NCBI RefSeq assembly: GCF_013359865.1
Contig: NZ_JABMCE010000074.1
Span: 62,001-126,000, forward strand
DNA from: Curtobacterium pusillum
GTDB taxonomy: Bacteria; Actinomycetota; Actinomycetes; Actinomycetales; Microbacteriaceae
Direction: 5' to 3'
DNA length: 64,000 bases
In this document: one piece after another, positions 1 through 8,059 of the stretch
How the letters are laid out: every line of letters begins with the position of its first letter
Position numbering within the stretch: position 1 is the stretch's first letter
Translations under genes and position numbers: made by a program
Notes under the pieces: generated by a model
Seen by the model: the letters and a program-made list of their open reading frames with translations, nothing else
The model's database searches: none
Told to the model about the DNA's origin: nothing

Positions 1-234
1 ATCCTCAAGGTCAACGCCGAGAAGGCGCTCGACGCGCTCGGGTTGCAGGCATCGGTCGTGGCCGCGGACGTCGCGTCCGTGCGGCACGTGTCGGAGGACG
101 CCAACGTCATCCTGACGAGCCAGGAGTTCGTCGAGGCCATCGGGGACACCTACGCCGAGGTCATCGTGATCCGGAACCACTTCGACCAGGGCGAGATCAC
201 GGCGGCGGTGGACCGAGCGCTCGGCGAGCACTGA
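1..234 (+). CDS. PTS sugar transporter subunit IIB, ascorbate (UlaB/SgaB) type, 3' part
   Basis: The reading frame is open from the first base and ends at TGA 232-234, so the 5' end lies outside the window. The 77 visible residues fit the C-terminal three quarters of a small IIB domain of the ascorbate/galactitol kind: a helix like LKVNAEKALDALG, then a strand with ANVILTSQEF, then a VIVIRNHFD strand. The phospho-accepting cysteine of the family sits near the N-terminus and is not visible. IIB proteins pass phosphate from IIA to sugar entering through IIC, at the inner face of the membrane. The TTG at 43 is an internal codon, not a start. The substrate cannot be told from this fragment. Confidence 0.72.
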   Translation: MLKVNAEKALDALGLQASVVAADVASVRHVSEDANVILTSQEFVEAIGDTYAEVIVIRNHFDQGEITAAVDRALGEH

Positions 235-296
235 ACGGTGCGGGTGTGTGGCGCGCTGCGCGTGCGGTGCTCGCCCGAGCAGTGTCGTGCTCGCCC

Positions 297-302
297 TAGC
301 AT
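297..302 (+). promoter_or_regulatory. -10 box (TAGCAT) of a probable leaderless promoter for the nucleoside phosphorylase
   Basis: TAGCAT lies six bases before the ATG at 309, and there is no Shine-Dalgarno sequence between them. This places the start of transcription at or next to the start codon. A short inverted repeat, TGCTCG-CCC-GAGCA, lies just upstream (269-282). No clear -35 box is seen. Confidence 0.5.
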
Positions 303-308
303 GGGGGC

Positions 309-1151
309 ATGAGCACGGAGAACCCGCTGAACGACCCCGCCGCCGACCCGTTCGAGGTCGCGCGCGACGCCGCCGAAGTCATCGCTTCGAAGTCGGGGAT
401 CGATCGCCACGACATCGCACTGACCCTCGGCTCCGGGTGGGGCAAGGCAGCGGACCTCATCGGTGAGACCGTGTCCGAGATCCCCGCCTCCGAGGTCCCG
501 GGCTTCAGCGCCTCGGCGGTCCCCGGCCACTCGGGCACGGTCCGCTCGATCCGCCTCGCCGACGGTCGCCACGCGCTCGTCATCGGCGCACGCACGCACT
601 ACTACGAGGGCCACGGCGTCCGCCGGGTCGTGCACAGCGTCCGCACCGCCGCGGCCACGGGTGCGTCGATCATGGTCCTCACGAACGGCGCCGGCGGCGT
701 CAAGGAGCACTGGAAGCCGGGCACACCCGTCCTGATCAGCGATCACATCAACCTCACCGCGGACAGCCCGCTCGAGGGCGCGACGTTCGTCGACCTGACC
801 GACCTGTACTCGGCGCGGCTCCGTTCGGTCGCGCGCGGCGTGGACCCGACGCTCGACGAGGGCGTGTACACGCAGTTCCGCGGCCCGCACTACGAGACGC
901 CGGCCGAGGTCCGGATGGCGAAGACCATCGGCGGCCACATCGTCGGCATGTCCACGGCGCTCGAGGCGATCGCCGCGCGCCAGGCGGGCATGGAGGTCCT
1001 CGGCTTCTCGCTCATCACGAACCTCGCCGCGGGCATCCAGAAGACGCCGCTGTCCCACGCCGAGGTCCTCGAGGCCGGACGCGAAGCGGAACCGGTCATC
1101 GCCGACCTGCTCGCCCGCGTGGTGACGGCACTCGGGTCGGACACCCTGTGA
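309..1151 (+). CDS. punA: Purine-nucleoside phosphorylase (trimeric PNP/MTAP family)
   Basis: This 280-residue cytosolic enzyme cleaves purine (deoxy)nucleosides with phosphate, giving the base and (deoxy)ribose 1-phosphate for purine salvage. Family hallmarks are present in order: the phosphate loop LGSGWGKAADLIG near residue 40, THYYEGHG near 97, LTNGAGGVK near 123, the GPHYETPAEVRM segment with the base-contacting Glu near 197, and ITNLAAGI with the purine-binding Asn near 237. The length is normal for the trimeric class. The ATG at 309 follows a TAGCAT hexamer by six bases. Its stop overlaps the next start as GTGA, so it is translationally coupled to the sugar-phosphate mutase, which fits a shared role in using ribose 1-phosphate. 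Confidence 0.9.
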   Translation: MSTENPLNDPAADPFEVARDAAEVIASKSGIDRHDIALTLGSGWGKAADLIGETVSEIPASEVPGFSASAVPGHSGTVRSIRLADGRHALVIGARTHYYEGHGVRRVVHSVRTAAATGASIMVLTNGAGGVKEHWKPGTPVLISDHINLTADSPLEGATFVDLTDLYSARLRSVARGVDPTLDEGVYTQFRGPHYETPAEVRMAKTIGGHIVGMSTALEAIAARQAGMEVLGFSLITNLAAGIQKTPLSHAEVLEAGREAEPVIADLLARVVTALGSDTL

Positions 1152-2824
1152 CGATCGCGCTCGAGCCCCTGCTGGCGACGGCTCGCACGTGGCTCGCGCA
1201 GGATCCGGACCCGGCGACGCGTGACGAGCTGGAGGCCGCGATCGACGCAGCGGCCGACGGTTCCGGGCCCGAGGCGCAGGAACTCGCCGCGCGCTTCTCC
1301 GGCCGCTTGGCGTTCGGCACCGCCGGTCTCCGGGCCGAGCTCGGGTACGGGCCGCTCCGGATGAACCGCGTCGTCGTCACGCAGGCGGCGGCCGGACTCG
1401 CGCGCTTCCTGATCGACACGGGACGGCAGCGGAGCGTGGTCATCGGGTACGACGGCCGCGTGAAGTCCGATGTCTTCGCCCGTGACTCGGCCGAGGTCAT
1501 GCGCGGCCTGGGGTTGGACGTCACCCTGCTGCCGTCGGCGCTCCCCACGCCCGTGCTCGCCTTCGCAGTGCGCCACCTCGGCGTCGGGGCCGGCGTCATG
1601 GTGACGGCGAGCCACAACCCGCCGCGGGACAACGGGTACAAGGTGTACCTCGGTGGGGAGGACGACGGGTCGCAGATCGTGCCACCGGTCGACGGTTCGA
1701 TCGCGGACTCCATCGATGCCGTCGCGGCCGGTTCGATCACCCAGCTCGTGCGGGCCACCGACTACACGGTCGCTTCGTCGTCGCTGGTGGACGCGTACGT
1801 CTCCGCCACGGCGGCGACGGTCCCCGCTCCCGCGCTGGCGCCCGAGGCCCAGCCGAAGGTCGTCTACACGGCGATGCACGGCGTCGGGTGGGAGACCGCC
1901 CGCGCGGTGTTCGAAGCGGCCGGGTTCGCCGTCCCGACGACGGTCCCGGAGCAGATCGAGCCCGATGGGGCGTTCCCGACGGTGTCGTTCCCGAACCCCG
2001 AGGAACCGGGGGCGATGGACCTGTCGATCGCCCGCGGCGTCGCCGTCGGGGCGGACCTCGTCATCGCGAACGACCCGGACGCCGACCGGCTGGCGCTGGC
2101 GATCCCGTCGACCTCCGACACGGGAGAGCCGACGTTCCGCCGGCTCTCGGGCAACGAGGTCGGCTGGCTGCTCGGCTGGCGTGCTGCTGCCCGTGCCGCT
2201 GCGGCCGGGGTCACGGGGACGCTCGCCGCGTCGATCGTGTCCTCACCGGCGCTCGCCCGTGTGGCGGCTCGGCACGGTCTCGAGTACCGCGACACCCTCA
2301 CCGGCTTCAAGTGGGTCTCACGGGTGCCGGGCCTGCTCTTCGGTTACGAAGAAGCGCTGGGCTACCTCGTCGACCCGCAGGTGGTCCGCGACAAGGACGG
2401 TATCTCCGCGGCGCTGTCGCTGCTCGACCTCGCGACGGAGCTGGCGGCCTCGGGGTCCTCGATCGCGGGCCAGCTCGATGCCTTCGCGGCCGAGTTCGGC
2501 GCGTTCGCCTCGGGGCAGGTCGCCACCCGCGTGGACGACCTCTCCCGTATCGGCGAGATCATGGCGGCGCTCCGGGCGACCCCGCCGAGCTCGCTGGGCG
2601 GCGTCGACGTGCTCGCCACGACCGACTACCTCGACGGCGTGGAGGGGTTCCCGCCGTCGGACATCCTGCGCTACGACCTCACGGGTGACGCGCGGGTGAT
2701 CGTCCGCCCGAGCGGTACCGAGCCCAAGGTGAAGGTGTACATCGACACGGTCGCCGCGTCGTCCGCCGAGGCCCAGTCCCTCGTCGACGCCCTGGCCGCC
2801 GCCGTGCGCCCCCTCGTCTCGTAG
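1148..2824 (+). CDS. Phospho-sugar mutase (phosphoglucomutase/phosphomannomutase, PGM2-like)
   Basis: This 558-residue alpha-D-phosphohexomutase moves phosphate between C1 and C6 (or C5) of sugar phosphates. The catalytic serine is in TASHNPPRDNGYKVY (Ser155). The metal loop is DPDADR (309-314), the sugar loop GYEEALGY starts near 399, and the phosphate-binding C-terminal loop RPSGTEPKVKVY begins near 520. The GTG start lies in a 4-bp GTGA overlap with the phosphorylase. Proteins of this length resemble PgcA/PGM2, some of which act on ribose 1-phosphate. Coupling to a nucleoside phosphorylase makes phosphopentomutase activity a reasonable inference, but glucose or mannose phosphate is equally possible and would feed the sugar-nucleotide pathways encoded later in the window. 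Confidence 0.85.
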   Translation: MTIALEPLLATARTWLAQDPDPATRDELEAAIDAAADGSGPEAQELAARFSGRLAFGTAGLRAELGYGPLRMNRVVVTQAAAGLARFLIDTGRQRSVVIGYDGRVKSDVFARDSAEVMRGLGLDVTLLPSALPTPVLAFAVRHLGVGAGVMVTASHNPPRDNGYKVYLGGEDDGSQIVPPVDGSIADSIDAVAAGSITQLVRATDYTVASSSLVDAYVSATAATVPAPALAPEAQPKVVYTAMHGVGWETARAVFEAAGFAVPTTVPEQIEPDGAFPTVSFPNPEEPGAMDLSIARGVAVGADLVIANDPDADRLALAIPSTSDTGEPTFRRLSGNEVGWLLGWRAAARAAAAGVTGTLAASIVSSPALARVAARHGLEYRDTLTGFKWVSRVPGLLFGYEEALGYLVDPQVVRDKDGISAALSLLDLATELAASGSSIAGQLDAFAAEFGAFASGQVATRVDDLSRIGEIMAALRATPPSSLGGVDVLATTDYLDGVEGFPPSDILRYDLTGDARVIVRPSGTEPKVKVYIDTVAASSAEAQSLVDALAAAVRPLVS

Positions 2825-2835
2825 CGCGGCCTGTC

Positions 2836-2907
2836 CGCAAAACACCGGTGCTCGTCGGTCACACCCCCGCATGCGGCGGTGTGACCCGCGAACACCGGTG
2901 TTTTGCG
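2836..2907. repeat. 72-bp extragenic palindrome, copy A of the AACACCGGTGTT family
   Basis: The two 36-base arms are inverted copies with four mismatches, meeting at a central GCATGC (2869-2874) with no loop. Each arm carries the palindromic box AACACCGGTGTT or a one-base variant (2841-2852 and 2891-2902), exactly 50 bases apart. The same architecture recurs at 3936-4005 and 40098-40169. Copy A lies just after the stop of the mutase and upstream of the DUF559-like gene. It could act as a terminator, a cruciform or a protein-binding site. Confidence 0.85.
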
Positions 2908-3007
2908 TGTCGGGGGACAACTCGTACACATGAGCGGGCGCTGGGTGGCGGTCCACGGGGTGGTGCTTCGGACGGCAACGTCGAGAACTGGAGGGGATCG
3001 TGTCGCC

Positions 3008-3934
3008 ATGCCATCCCTCGAGGTGTTCGGCGTTGCCGCCGGCGATCCAGATCCACGGGCGCGTCGCCGACTCATCGACGGTGCTCGCGGCGGCGCACTC
3101 CTACGACTGATGCCCGGCCGGTACGTCGTGCGGTCCGCATTCGACGCCGCGACGGAGCACGAACGCCACCGCGCTCGGATCGCGGCGGTGGTGCCGGCAG
3201 TCGGGCCTGGGCTCGTCATCTCCCACGAATCCGCGGTGGCCATGCACGGTCTGCCGTGGCTCGGTCCGTTCCCGGAACACGTCGTCATGCTCGACCCGAA
3301 GCGCGCGGCCGGTCAGCGACGCGCTCACGTGCAGAAGGTCGGGGCGGCAGGGCGCGCGTTGCAGGCCGAACGGATCGGCGGGTGCGATGTGACGCCGCTC
3401 TGTGAGACAGCGGTCGACATCGCCCTCCGCGCGCCGTTCCGGACGGCGATCGTCGTCCTCGATGCAGTGCTCGCCCGCGGGGTCCCGCGGGATCGTCTGC
3501 TCGCCGAGCTCCGGCAGCGAACGCCACGACCACGTTCCAGCACGCGGGCGCGTCGGGCGATCGAATTCGCGGACGGACTGGCGGATTCGCCCGGCGAATC
3601 GGTTGCCCGGCTCACGTGGGCGGAGGAGGGGTTCCCGCCGCCGGCGCTGCAGCGAGAGTTCCGCGATGGGCGCGGATTGATCGGTCGGGTGGACTTCTGG
3701 TTCGAGGACGCCGGCGTCGTGGTGGAGTTCGACGGCCTCGTGAAGTACCGGGATCGCGACATGCGGGGCGGACGGTCTCCCGAGCAGGTCGTCGTCGATG
3801 AGAAGTTCCGCGAGGACCGGCTGCGCGCCCTCCCGGAAGTCAGAGCGGTCGTCCGCGTCACGTGGAGGGACGTCGAACCCGGAGGCAACGGCCCCGAGCG
3901 CCTCGAACGAGCCGGCGTTCGACGCGCGGTGTGA
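3008..3934 (+). CDS. AbiEi-antitoxin-like / DUF559-like protein with a PD-(D/E)XK-type C-terminus
   Basis: This 308-residue protein has two parts. The N-terminal half (about 1-120) has a winged-helix-like segment with LLRLMPGRYV and ISHESAVAMHGLPWLG, typical of the AbiEi-like transcription regulator domain found in many actinobacterial proteins. The C-terminal part (about 195-300) resembles DUF559/Vsr-type nucleases, with GRVDFWFED then VVVEFDGLVKY, giving candidate catalytic residues Asp229, Glu240, Asp242 and Lys246. The ATG at 3008 is chosen because a GGAGGGG site lies upstream; the frame is open further upstream but runs into the palindrome. No partner toxin gene is adjacent. The gene is bracketed by palindromes A and B. 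Function is unproven: it could be an orphan antitoxin-like regulator or a DNA nuclease. Confidence 0.75.
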   Translation: MPSLEVFGVAAGDPDPRARRRLIDGARGGALLRLMPGRYVVRSAFDAATEHERHRARIAAVVPAVGPGLVISHESAVAMHGLPWLGPFPEHVVMLDPKRAAGQRRAHVQKVGAAGRALQAERIGGCDVTPLCETAVDIALRAPFRTAIVVLDAVLARGVPRDRLLAELRQRTPRPRSSTRARRAIEFADGLADSPGESVARLTWAEEGFPPPALQREFRDGRGLIGRVDFWFEDAGVVVEFDGLVKYRDRDMRGGRSPEQVVVDEKFREDRLRALPEVRAVVRVTWRDVEPGGNGPERLERAGVRRAV

Positions 3935-3935
3935 T

Positions 3936-4005
3936 GCAGAGCACCGGTGTTCGTCCATCGAACCGCTGCATGCGGCGGTTCAACGGACGAACACCGGTGT
4001 TTCGC
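3936..4005. repeat. 70-bp extragenic palindrome, copy B of the AACACCGGTGTT family
   Basis: The 35-base arms match with six mismatches around a central GCATGC (3968-3973). The boxes are AGCACCGGTGTT (3940-3951) and AACACCGGTGTT (3990-4001), 50 bases apart as in the other copies. It begins two bases after the stop of the DUF559-like gene and ends 16 bases before the stop of the convergent carboxylase gene, so it is well placed to work as a bidirectional terminator. Confidence 0.85.
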
Positions 4006-4021
4006 GAAAGAGCCCGCCGCC

Positions 4022-5794
4022 CTACGCGAGCTCGAGCAGCACGTGGCCGGACGAGATCGTCTGGCCGACGGGGGCGTTCAGCCCCGTCACGACGCCGTCG
4101 CGCGGGGCGGCGACGGGCTGCTCCATCTTCATGGCCTCGAGCACGACGAGCAGGTCGCCCTTCACCACGGTGTCTCCCTCGGCGACCGCGAGCTTCACCA
4201 CGGTGGCCTGCATCGGCGACGTCACCGAACCCGACGACGCCAGGCCGCCGCGGACGCCGGACGAACGGCGCTTCGGGGGAGCCGACGGCCCCGCGGGACG
4301 ACGACCGGCGGCTCCGCTCACCCCGACGATCGACGGCATGGTGACCTCGATGCGCTTGCCCTGCACCTCGACGACGACGCTCTCGCGGGCGGCAGGAGCG
4401 GGGAGGTCTTCGGTGGCACCGGTCCACGCGGGGATGTCGTTCTGGAAGTCGGTCTCGATCCACTGCGTGTAGACGGAGAACGGCTCGTCGTCGGACGTCG
4501 CGAACGCCGGGTCGGACACCACGGCGCGGTGGAAGGGCAGCACGGTCGGCAGCCCGGTGACCTCGAACTCGGCCAGCGCGCGACGGGCACGCGACAGCGC
4601 CTCCGACCGAGACGACCCGGTGACGATCAGCTTCGCGAGCATCGAGTCGAACGACCCCGAGACGACGTCGCCCGAGACGACACCGGAGTCGACGCGCACG
4701 CCGGGCCCGGACGGCGCGTTGAACGCGTGCACGGGACCCGGAGCAGGGAAGAAGTTGCGGCCCGGGTCCTCGCCGTTGATGCGGAACTCGAACGAGTGAC
4801 CCTTCGGCGTGGGGTCCTCGTAGTCGAGCACACCACCCTCGGCGATCCGGAACTGCTCGCGGACGAGGTCGATGCCGGTGACCTCTTCCGAGACGCAGTG
4901 CTCGACCTGCAGGCGGGTGTTGACCTCGAGGAAGGACACGGTGCCGTCGGCGCCGATGAGGAACTCGCAGGTACCGGCGCCGACGTAGCCGACCTCGCGC
5001 AGGATCGCCTTCGACGACTCGTACAGCCGGTCCTTCTGCGCGTCCGTCAGGTACGGAGCAGGGGCTTCCTCGACGAGCTTCTGGTGCCGGCGCTGCAGCG
5101 AGCAGTCGCGGGTCGACACGACGACCACGTTGCCGTGCTCGTCGGCGAGGCACTGGGTCTCGACGTGGCGCGGCTTGTCGAGGTACTTCTCGACGAAGCA
5201 CTCGCCGCGGCCGAACGCCGCGATGGCCTCACGCGTCGCGGACTCGAACTGCGAGGCGACCTCCTCGCGGGTCCGGGCGACCTTCAGACCACGGCCGCCG
5301 CCGCCGAATGCCGCCTTGATGGCGACCGGGAGCCCGACCTCGTCCGCGAAGGCGATGACCTCGGACGCGTCCTTGACGGGCTCGATGGTCCCGGGGGCGA
5401 GCGGCGCACCGACCTTCTCGGCCACGTGGCGCGCGGAGACCTTGTCCCCGAGCTGTTCGATCGACTCCGGCGACGGGCCGATCCAGATCAGCCCGGCGTC
5501 GATGACGGCGCGGGCGAAGTCGGCGTTCTCGGCGAGGAAGCCGTAGCCGGGGTGCACGGCGTCCGCGCCGGACCGGCGCGCGACCGAGATGATCTTGTCG
5601 ATGACGAGGTAGGTGTCGGCGCTCGTGGTGCCGTTCAGCGCGTAGGCCTCGTCGGCGAGGCGGGCATGGAGGGCGTCACGGTCCTGGTCGGCGTAGACCG
5701 CGACCGATGCCTTGCCTGCGTCGCGGGCCGCACGGATGATGCGGACGGCGATCTCGCCGCGGTTCGCGATGAGGACCTTGCTGATACGGGGCAT
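4022..5794 (-). CDS. Acyl-CoA carboxylase alpha subunit (biotin carboxylase plus biotin carrier)
   Basis: This 590-residue cytosolic subunit carboxylates its own biotin with ATP and bicarbonate and passes CO2 to the beta subunit, making malonyl- or methylmalonyl-CoA. The N-terminal biotin-carboxylase domain begins [15 protein letters not shown], the ATP-grasp region contains the glycine loop [10 protein letters not shown], and [10 protein letters not shown] lies near residue 290. The C-terminal carrier has the biotinylation motif EAMKM with Lys556, and an Ala/Pro/Gly-rich linker (about 480-515) precedes it. The layout is that of the actinobacterial AccA3/PccA/BccA type. The beta and epsilon subunits are encoded on the same strand at 11.6-13.5 kb, and BirA, which would attach the biotin, at 13.5 kb. 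Which acyl-CoA is used cannot be told from sequence. Confidence 0.93.
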   Translation of the reverse strand: MPRISKVLIANRGEIAVRIIRAARDAGKASVAVYADQDRDALHARLADEAYALNGTTSADTYLVIDKIISVARRSGADAVHPGYGFLAENADFARAVIDAGLIWIGPSPESIEQLGDKVSARHVAEKVGAPLAPGTIEPVKDASEVIAFADEVGLPVAIKAAFGGGGRGLKVARTREEVASQFESATREAIAAFGRGECFVEKYLDKPRHVETQCLADEHGNVVVVSTRDCSLQRRHQKLVEEAPAPYLTDAQKDRLYESSKAILREVGYVGAGTCEFLIGADGTVSFLEVNTRLQVEHCVSEEVTGIDLVREQFRIAEGGVLDYEDPTPKGHSFEFRINGEDPGRNFFPAPGPVHAFNAPSGPGVRVDSGVVSGDVVSGSFDSMLAKLIVTGSSRSEALSRARRALAEFEVTGLPTVLPFHRAVVSDPAFATSDDEPFSVYTQWIETDFQNDIPAWTGATEDLPAPAARESVVVEVQGKRIEVTMPSIVGVSGAAGRRPAGPSAPPKRRSSGVRGGLASSGSVTSPMQATVVKLAVAEGDTVVKGDLLVVLEAMKMEQPVAAPRDGVVTGLNAPVGQTISSGHVLLELA

Positions 5795-5802
5795 GGTTAG
5801 TC

Positions 5803-5808
5803 AGCGTA
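5803..5808 (-). promoter_or_regulatory. -10 box (TACGCT) for the carboxylase alpha subunit gene
   Basis: On the minus strand TACGCT ends eight bases before the ATG at 5794. No ribosome-binding site lies in between, which suggests a leaderless or near-leaderless message. No good -35 element is visible. Confidence 0.35.
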
Positions 5809-5873
5809 TTCGTGCCACGGAGGCAGGAATTGACTGGCACCCACAAAGAACGGCGCTGAAGAAGTGTGGATGT

Positions 5874-6665
5874 CTACAGTGCCCAGAGGTCGTGCCACGC
5901 CACGCCGAAGCCCCGCAGCAGCATCGACCGCAGGACCGGCAGCGACAGTCCGACGACGGCGGACGGCGCGCCGTCGATCCGGGTGATGTACGCGGCCGCC
6001 CTCCCGTCGATCGTGAACGCTCCGGCGACCTCGAGCGGTTCACCGGTCGCGACGTACGCCTCGATCTCCTCGGGTGACATGTCGTCGGCGAACGTGAGCA
6101 CCGCGCTGTCCACCGCCACGACCCGGTCGCCGGCGGCGACGAGCTCCGACCCGCCGGGCGCGACGTGGGTGAGCGACGCGGCCACGCCCAGCGGCCCGCC
6201 GCCCGACGCGTCCACGTGTCGGACTGGAGGGACGGTGCCGGCCCGCCCCGCGCCTCCAGGCCCGTGGTCGGTCGAGACCACGTCGCGGCGCCTGTCGACG
6301 ACGCAGTGCCCGCTCCACAGCGTGCCGCCGCCGGCGGCGAGCATCTGCCGCCACCGGTCGCGCGCGACCGCGGGGTCGTGCGGCTTGCCGTACAGGACCC
6401 CGTCGACCTCGAACGCGGAGTCCCCGCCGAACACGAACCCGTCCACGGGCGAGCCCGCGACCCGGCCGTCCGCGACGGCGGCGGCCTTCTCGACCGCGAG
6501 CATCGCGACGAGCTCCGGGCCGGTCAGGTCACGGCCGAGTGCAGCGGACACCGACGCGACCGCGGCGTCCTCGTCGACCCCCGGTGCGACGAGCACCGGC
6601 TCGATCCCGGTCTGGGCGAGGAGGGCTCGGCGGGCGGGGGAGGTACTCGCGAGGTACAGACGCAT
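5874..6665 (-). CDS. maf: Maf family nucleotide pyrophosphatase with an internal insertion
   Basis: Maf proteins hydrolyse non-canonical or excess nucleoside triphosphates to monophosphates. The start MRLYLASTSPARRALLAQTG is the family signature (ASxSPRR). GGDSAFEVDG matches the catalytic-base region, GTLWSGHCVV the middle, and MSPEEIEAYVATGEPLEVAGAFTIDG the conserved C-terminal block. At 263 residues it is longer than the roughly 200-220 usual. The extra 50 or so residues fall between HCVVDR and the MSPEEIEAY block and are Gly/Pro/Ala-rich. That stretch carries an inverted repeat (6221-6262) related to extragenic palindromes elsewhere in the window. The gene is divergent from the methyltransferase, with only 14 bp between starts. 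Confidence 0.87.
   Translation of the reverse strand: MRLYLASTSPARRALLAQTGIEPVLVAPGVDEDAAVASVSAALGRDLTGPELVAMLAVEKAAAVADGRVAGSPVDGFVFGGDSAFEVDGVLYGKPHDPAVARDRWRQMLAAGGGTLWSGHCVVDRRRDVVSTDHGPGGAGRAGTVPPVRHVDASGGGPLGVAASLTHVAPGGSELVAAGDRVVAVDSAVLTFADDMSPEEIEAYVATGEPLEVAGAFTIDGRAAAYITRIDGAPSAVVGLSLPVLRSMLLRGFGVAWHDLWAL
6221..6262. repeat. Imperfect palindrome inside maf, related to the GCGCCTCC family
   Basis: GGACTGGAGG at 6221-6230 faces GCGCCTCCAGGCC at 6250-6262, with a degenerate GC-rich middle. The 11-mer CGCGCCTCCAG (6249-6259) also occurs at 16362-16372 and 55411-55421, and a one-base variant forms the stem of the terminator at 48485-48530. It lies within the coding insertion of maf and keeps the reading frame open. 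Confidence 0.5.
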
Positions 6666-6679
6666 GGGAACATCGAACC

Positions 6680-7939
6680 ATGGGTGAATCCGTCGGAACG
6701 CTGCTCGAACTCGACGTCACCGGGATCGCCCACGGCGGCATCTCGGTGGCACGGCACGAGGGGCGCGTGGTGTTCGTCTCCGATGCGATCCCCGGGGAGC
6801 GGGTGGCCGCCCGTGTCACCGAGGACCGGAAGAAGTCGTTCTGGCGAGCCGACACGGTGTCGGTCGAGCAGCCGAGCGAGCACCGCGTCGAGCACGTCTG
6901 GTCCGAGGCGGCACTCGAGCGCGACCCGGCCGTGCGCGCCGGCGGTGCCGAGTTCGGCCACATCGCCCTCGCCCACCAGCGCACCTTGAAGCACGACGTG
7001 CTCGTCGACTCGTTCGCCCGCTTCGCCCGGACCGACCTCGCCGAGGTGCTGGGTTCCGACGTCGTCGTCGAGGCCGCGCCCGGTGACGACGAGGTGAACG
7101 GCCTCGGCTGGCGCACCCGCATCCGCCTGCACGTCGACGAGGACGGCACGCCGGGCCCGTTCGCCGCTCGGTCGCACACGGTCGTGCCGGTCGCGTCCCT
7201 CCCACTGGCGAGCGTCGTCGTGCAGGAGAGCGCGCCGCTCGGCCGGGGCTCGATGCCCGGCGCGTCGGTCATCGACGTCCTCGCCCCCTCCGGGTCCGAG
7301 GGCGCCCGCCTCGTCGTCGACACCCAGTCGCCGACCGTGGTGACCGAGACGGTGGGCGAGCGCTCGTTCGCGGTCGACGACAACGGCTTCTGGCAGGTGC
7401 ACCGCGCCGCGCCGGCCGTGCTCACCGCCGCGGTGCGGGACCTCGTCGACCGCGACCGGCTCGACCCCGAGGGGCAGCACCTCGATCTCTACGGCGGCGT
7501 CGGCCTGCTCGCCGCCGCGCTCGGCGACATGGTGGGACCGAAGGCCCGCCTGACCAGCGTCGAGAGCGCCCCGCGCGCCACCGAGCACGCGCAGGAGAAC
7601 CTCGCCGAGTGGATCGGCGCCCGCGCCGAGACCGGCCGCGTCGACCGCTGGCTGCAGCGCACCGTCGACACCGCCTCGCAGCAGGAGCGCGGGCGGCTGC
7701 GGGCCGGCACGGTCGTGCTCGACCCGCCGCGATCGGGTGCTGGACGCGAAGTCGTCGTCCAGATCGCCGCGCTCCAGCCCGCCCAGGTCGTGTACGTCGC
7801 CTGCGACCCGGTCGCGCTGGCACGGGACGTCGCGACCTTCGCGGACCTCGGGTACCGCCTGGAGGCACTGCGCGCCTTCGACCTCTTCCCGCACACCCAC
7901 CACCTCGAGGCGGTCGCGCTCCTGGTGCCCGTCGCCTGA
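6680..7939 (+). CDS. Class I SAM-dependent RNA methyltransferase with TRAM domain (RlmD/TrmA family)
   Basis: This 419-residue enzyme is predicted to methylate a uridine C5 in rRNA or tRNA. The N-terminal TRAM domain (about 1-60) includes ELDVTGIAHGGISVARHEGRVVFV. A Rossmann fold follows, with LDLYGGVGLLAAAL as the SAM loop near 275 and VLDPPRSGAGREV near 348. VYVACDPVALARDVATF near 373 carries the cysteine normally used as nucleophile. The typical family Fe-S cysteines are not obvious in the N-terminal half. The ATG at 6680 starts directly with the TRAM domain; the frame extends upstream only through the maf gene. The 14-bp spacing to divergent maf implies overlapping promoters or leaderless starts. 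Confidence 0.86.
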   Translation: MGESVGTLLELDVTGIAHGGISVARHEGRVVFVSDAIPGERVAARVTEDRKKSFWRADTVSVEQPSEHRVEHVWSEAALERDPAVRAGGAEFGHIALAHQRTLKHDVLVDSFARFARTDLAEVLGSDVVVEAAPGDDEVNGLGWRTRIRLHVDEDGTPGPFAARSHTVVPVASLPLASVVVQESAPLGRGSMPGASVIDVLAPSGSEGARLVVDTQSPTVVTETVGERSFAVDDNGFWQVHRAAPAVLTAAVRDLVDRDRLDPEGQHLDLYGGVGLLAAALGDMVGPKARLTSVESAPRATEHAQENLAEWIGARAETGRVDRWLQRTVDTASQQERGRLRAGTVVLDPPRSGAGREVVVQIAALQPAQVVYVACDPVALARDVATFADLGYRLEALRAFDLFPHTHHLEAVALLVPVA

Positions 7940-7973
7940 CGTCCGGCGCGTGGCCGGGGAGCGCGCCGCGCCG

Positions 7974-7999
7974 TTGCCTGAGTCCGACCTGGGTATCCT
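7974..7999 (+). promoter_or_regulatory. Candidate promoter of the response-regulator operon
   Basis: TATCCT at 7994-7999 is a good -10 hexamer. TTGCCT at 7974-7979 resembles a -35 box but is only 14 bases away, so the -35 call is weak. Transcription would start near 8006, leaving a leader of about 54 bases before the GTG at 8060, which carries an AGAGAGG ribosome site. Confidence 0.4.
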
Positions 8000-8059
8000 T
8001 GGACGTTGATGGCCACCCGGTATCAGGGGCCGGGGTGCGCATCGACCAGAGAGGCCACC

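Noticed and set aside
43-234. A complete 63-residue protein starting at TTG 43
   Set aside because: The frame is open to base 1 and upstream residues continue the IIB fold, so this is the tail of a longer gene.
2836-4005. The palindrome-bracketed gene as an insertion sequence
   Set aside because: No transposase motif and no target-site duplication were found outside the palindromes, so a classical IS is not supported; the weaker idea of a palindrome-linked unit is kept as a finding.
3947-5800. A 617-codon + strand frame opposite the carboxylase alpha gene
   Set aside because: It is antisense to a protein with full biotin-carboxylase motifs and has shadow-type composition (His, Asp, Arg, Val).
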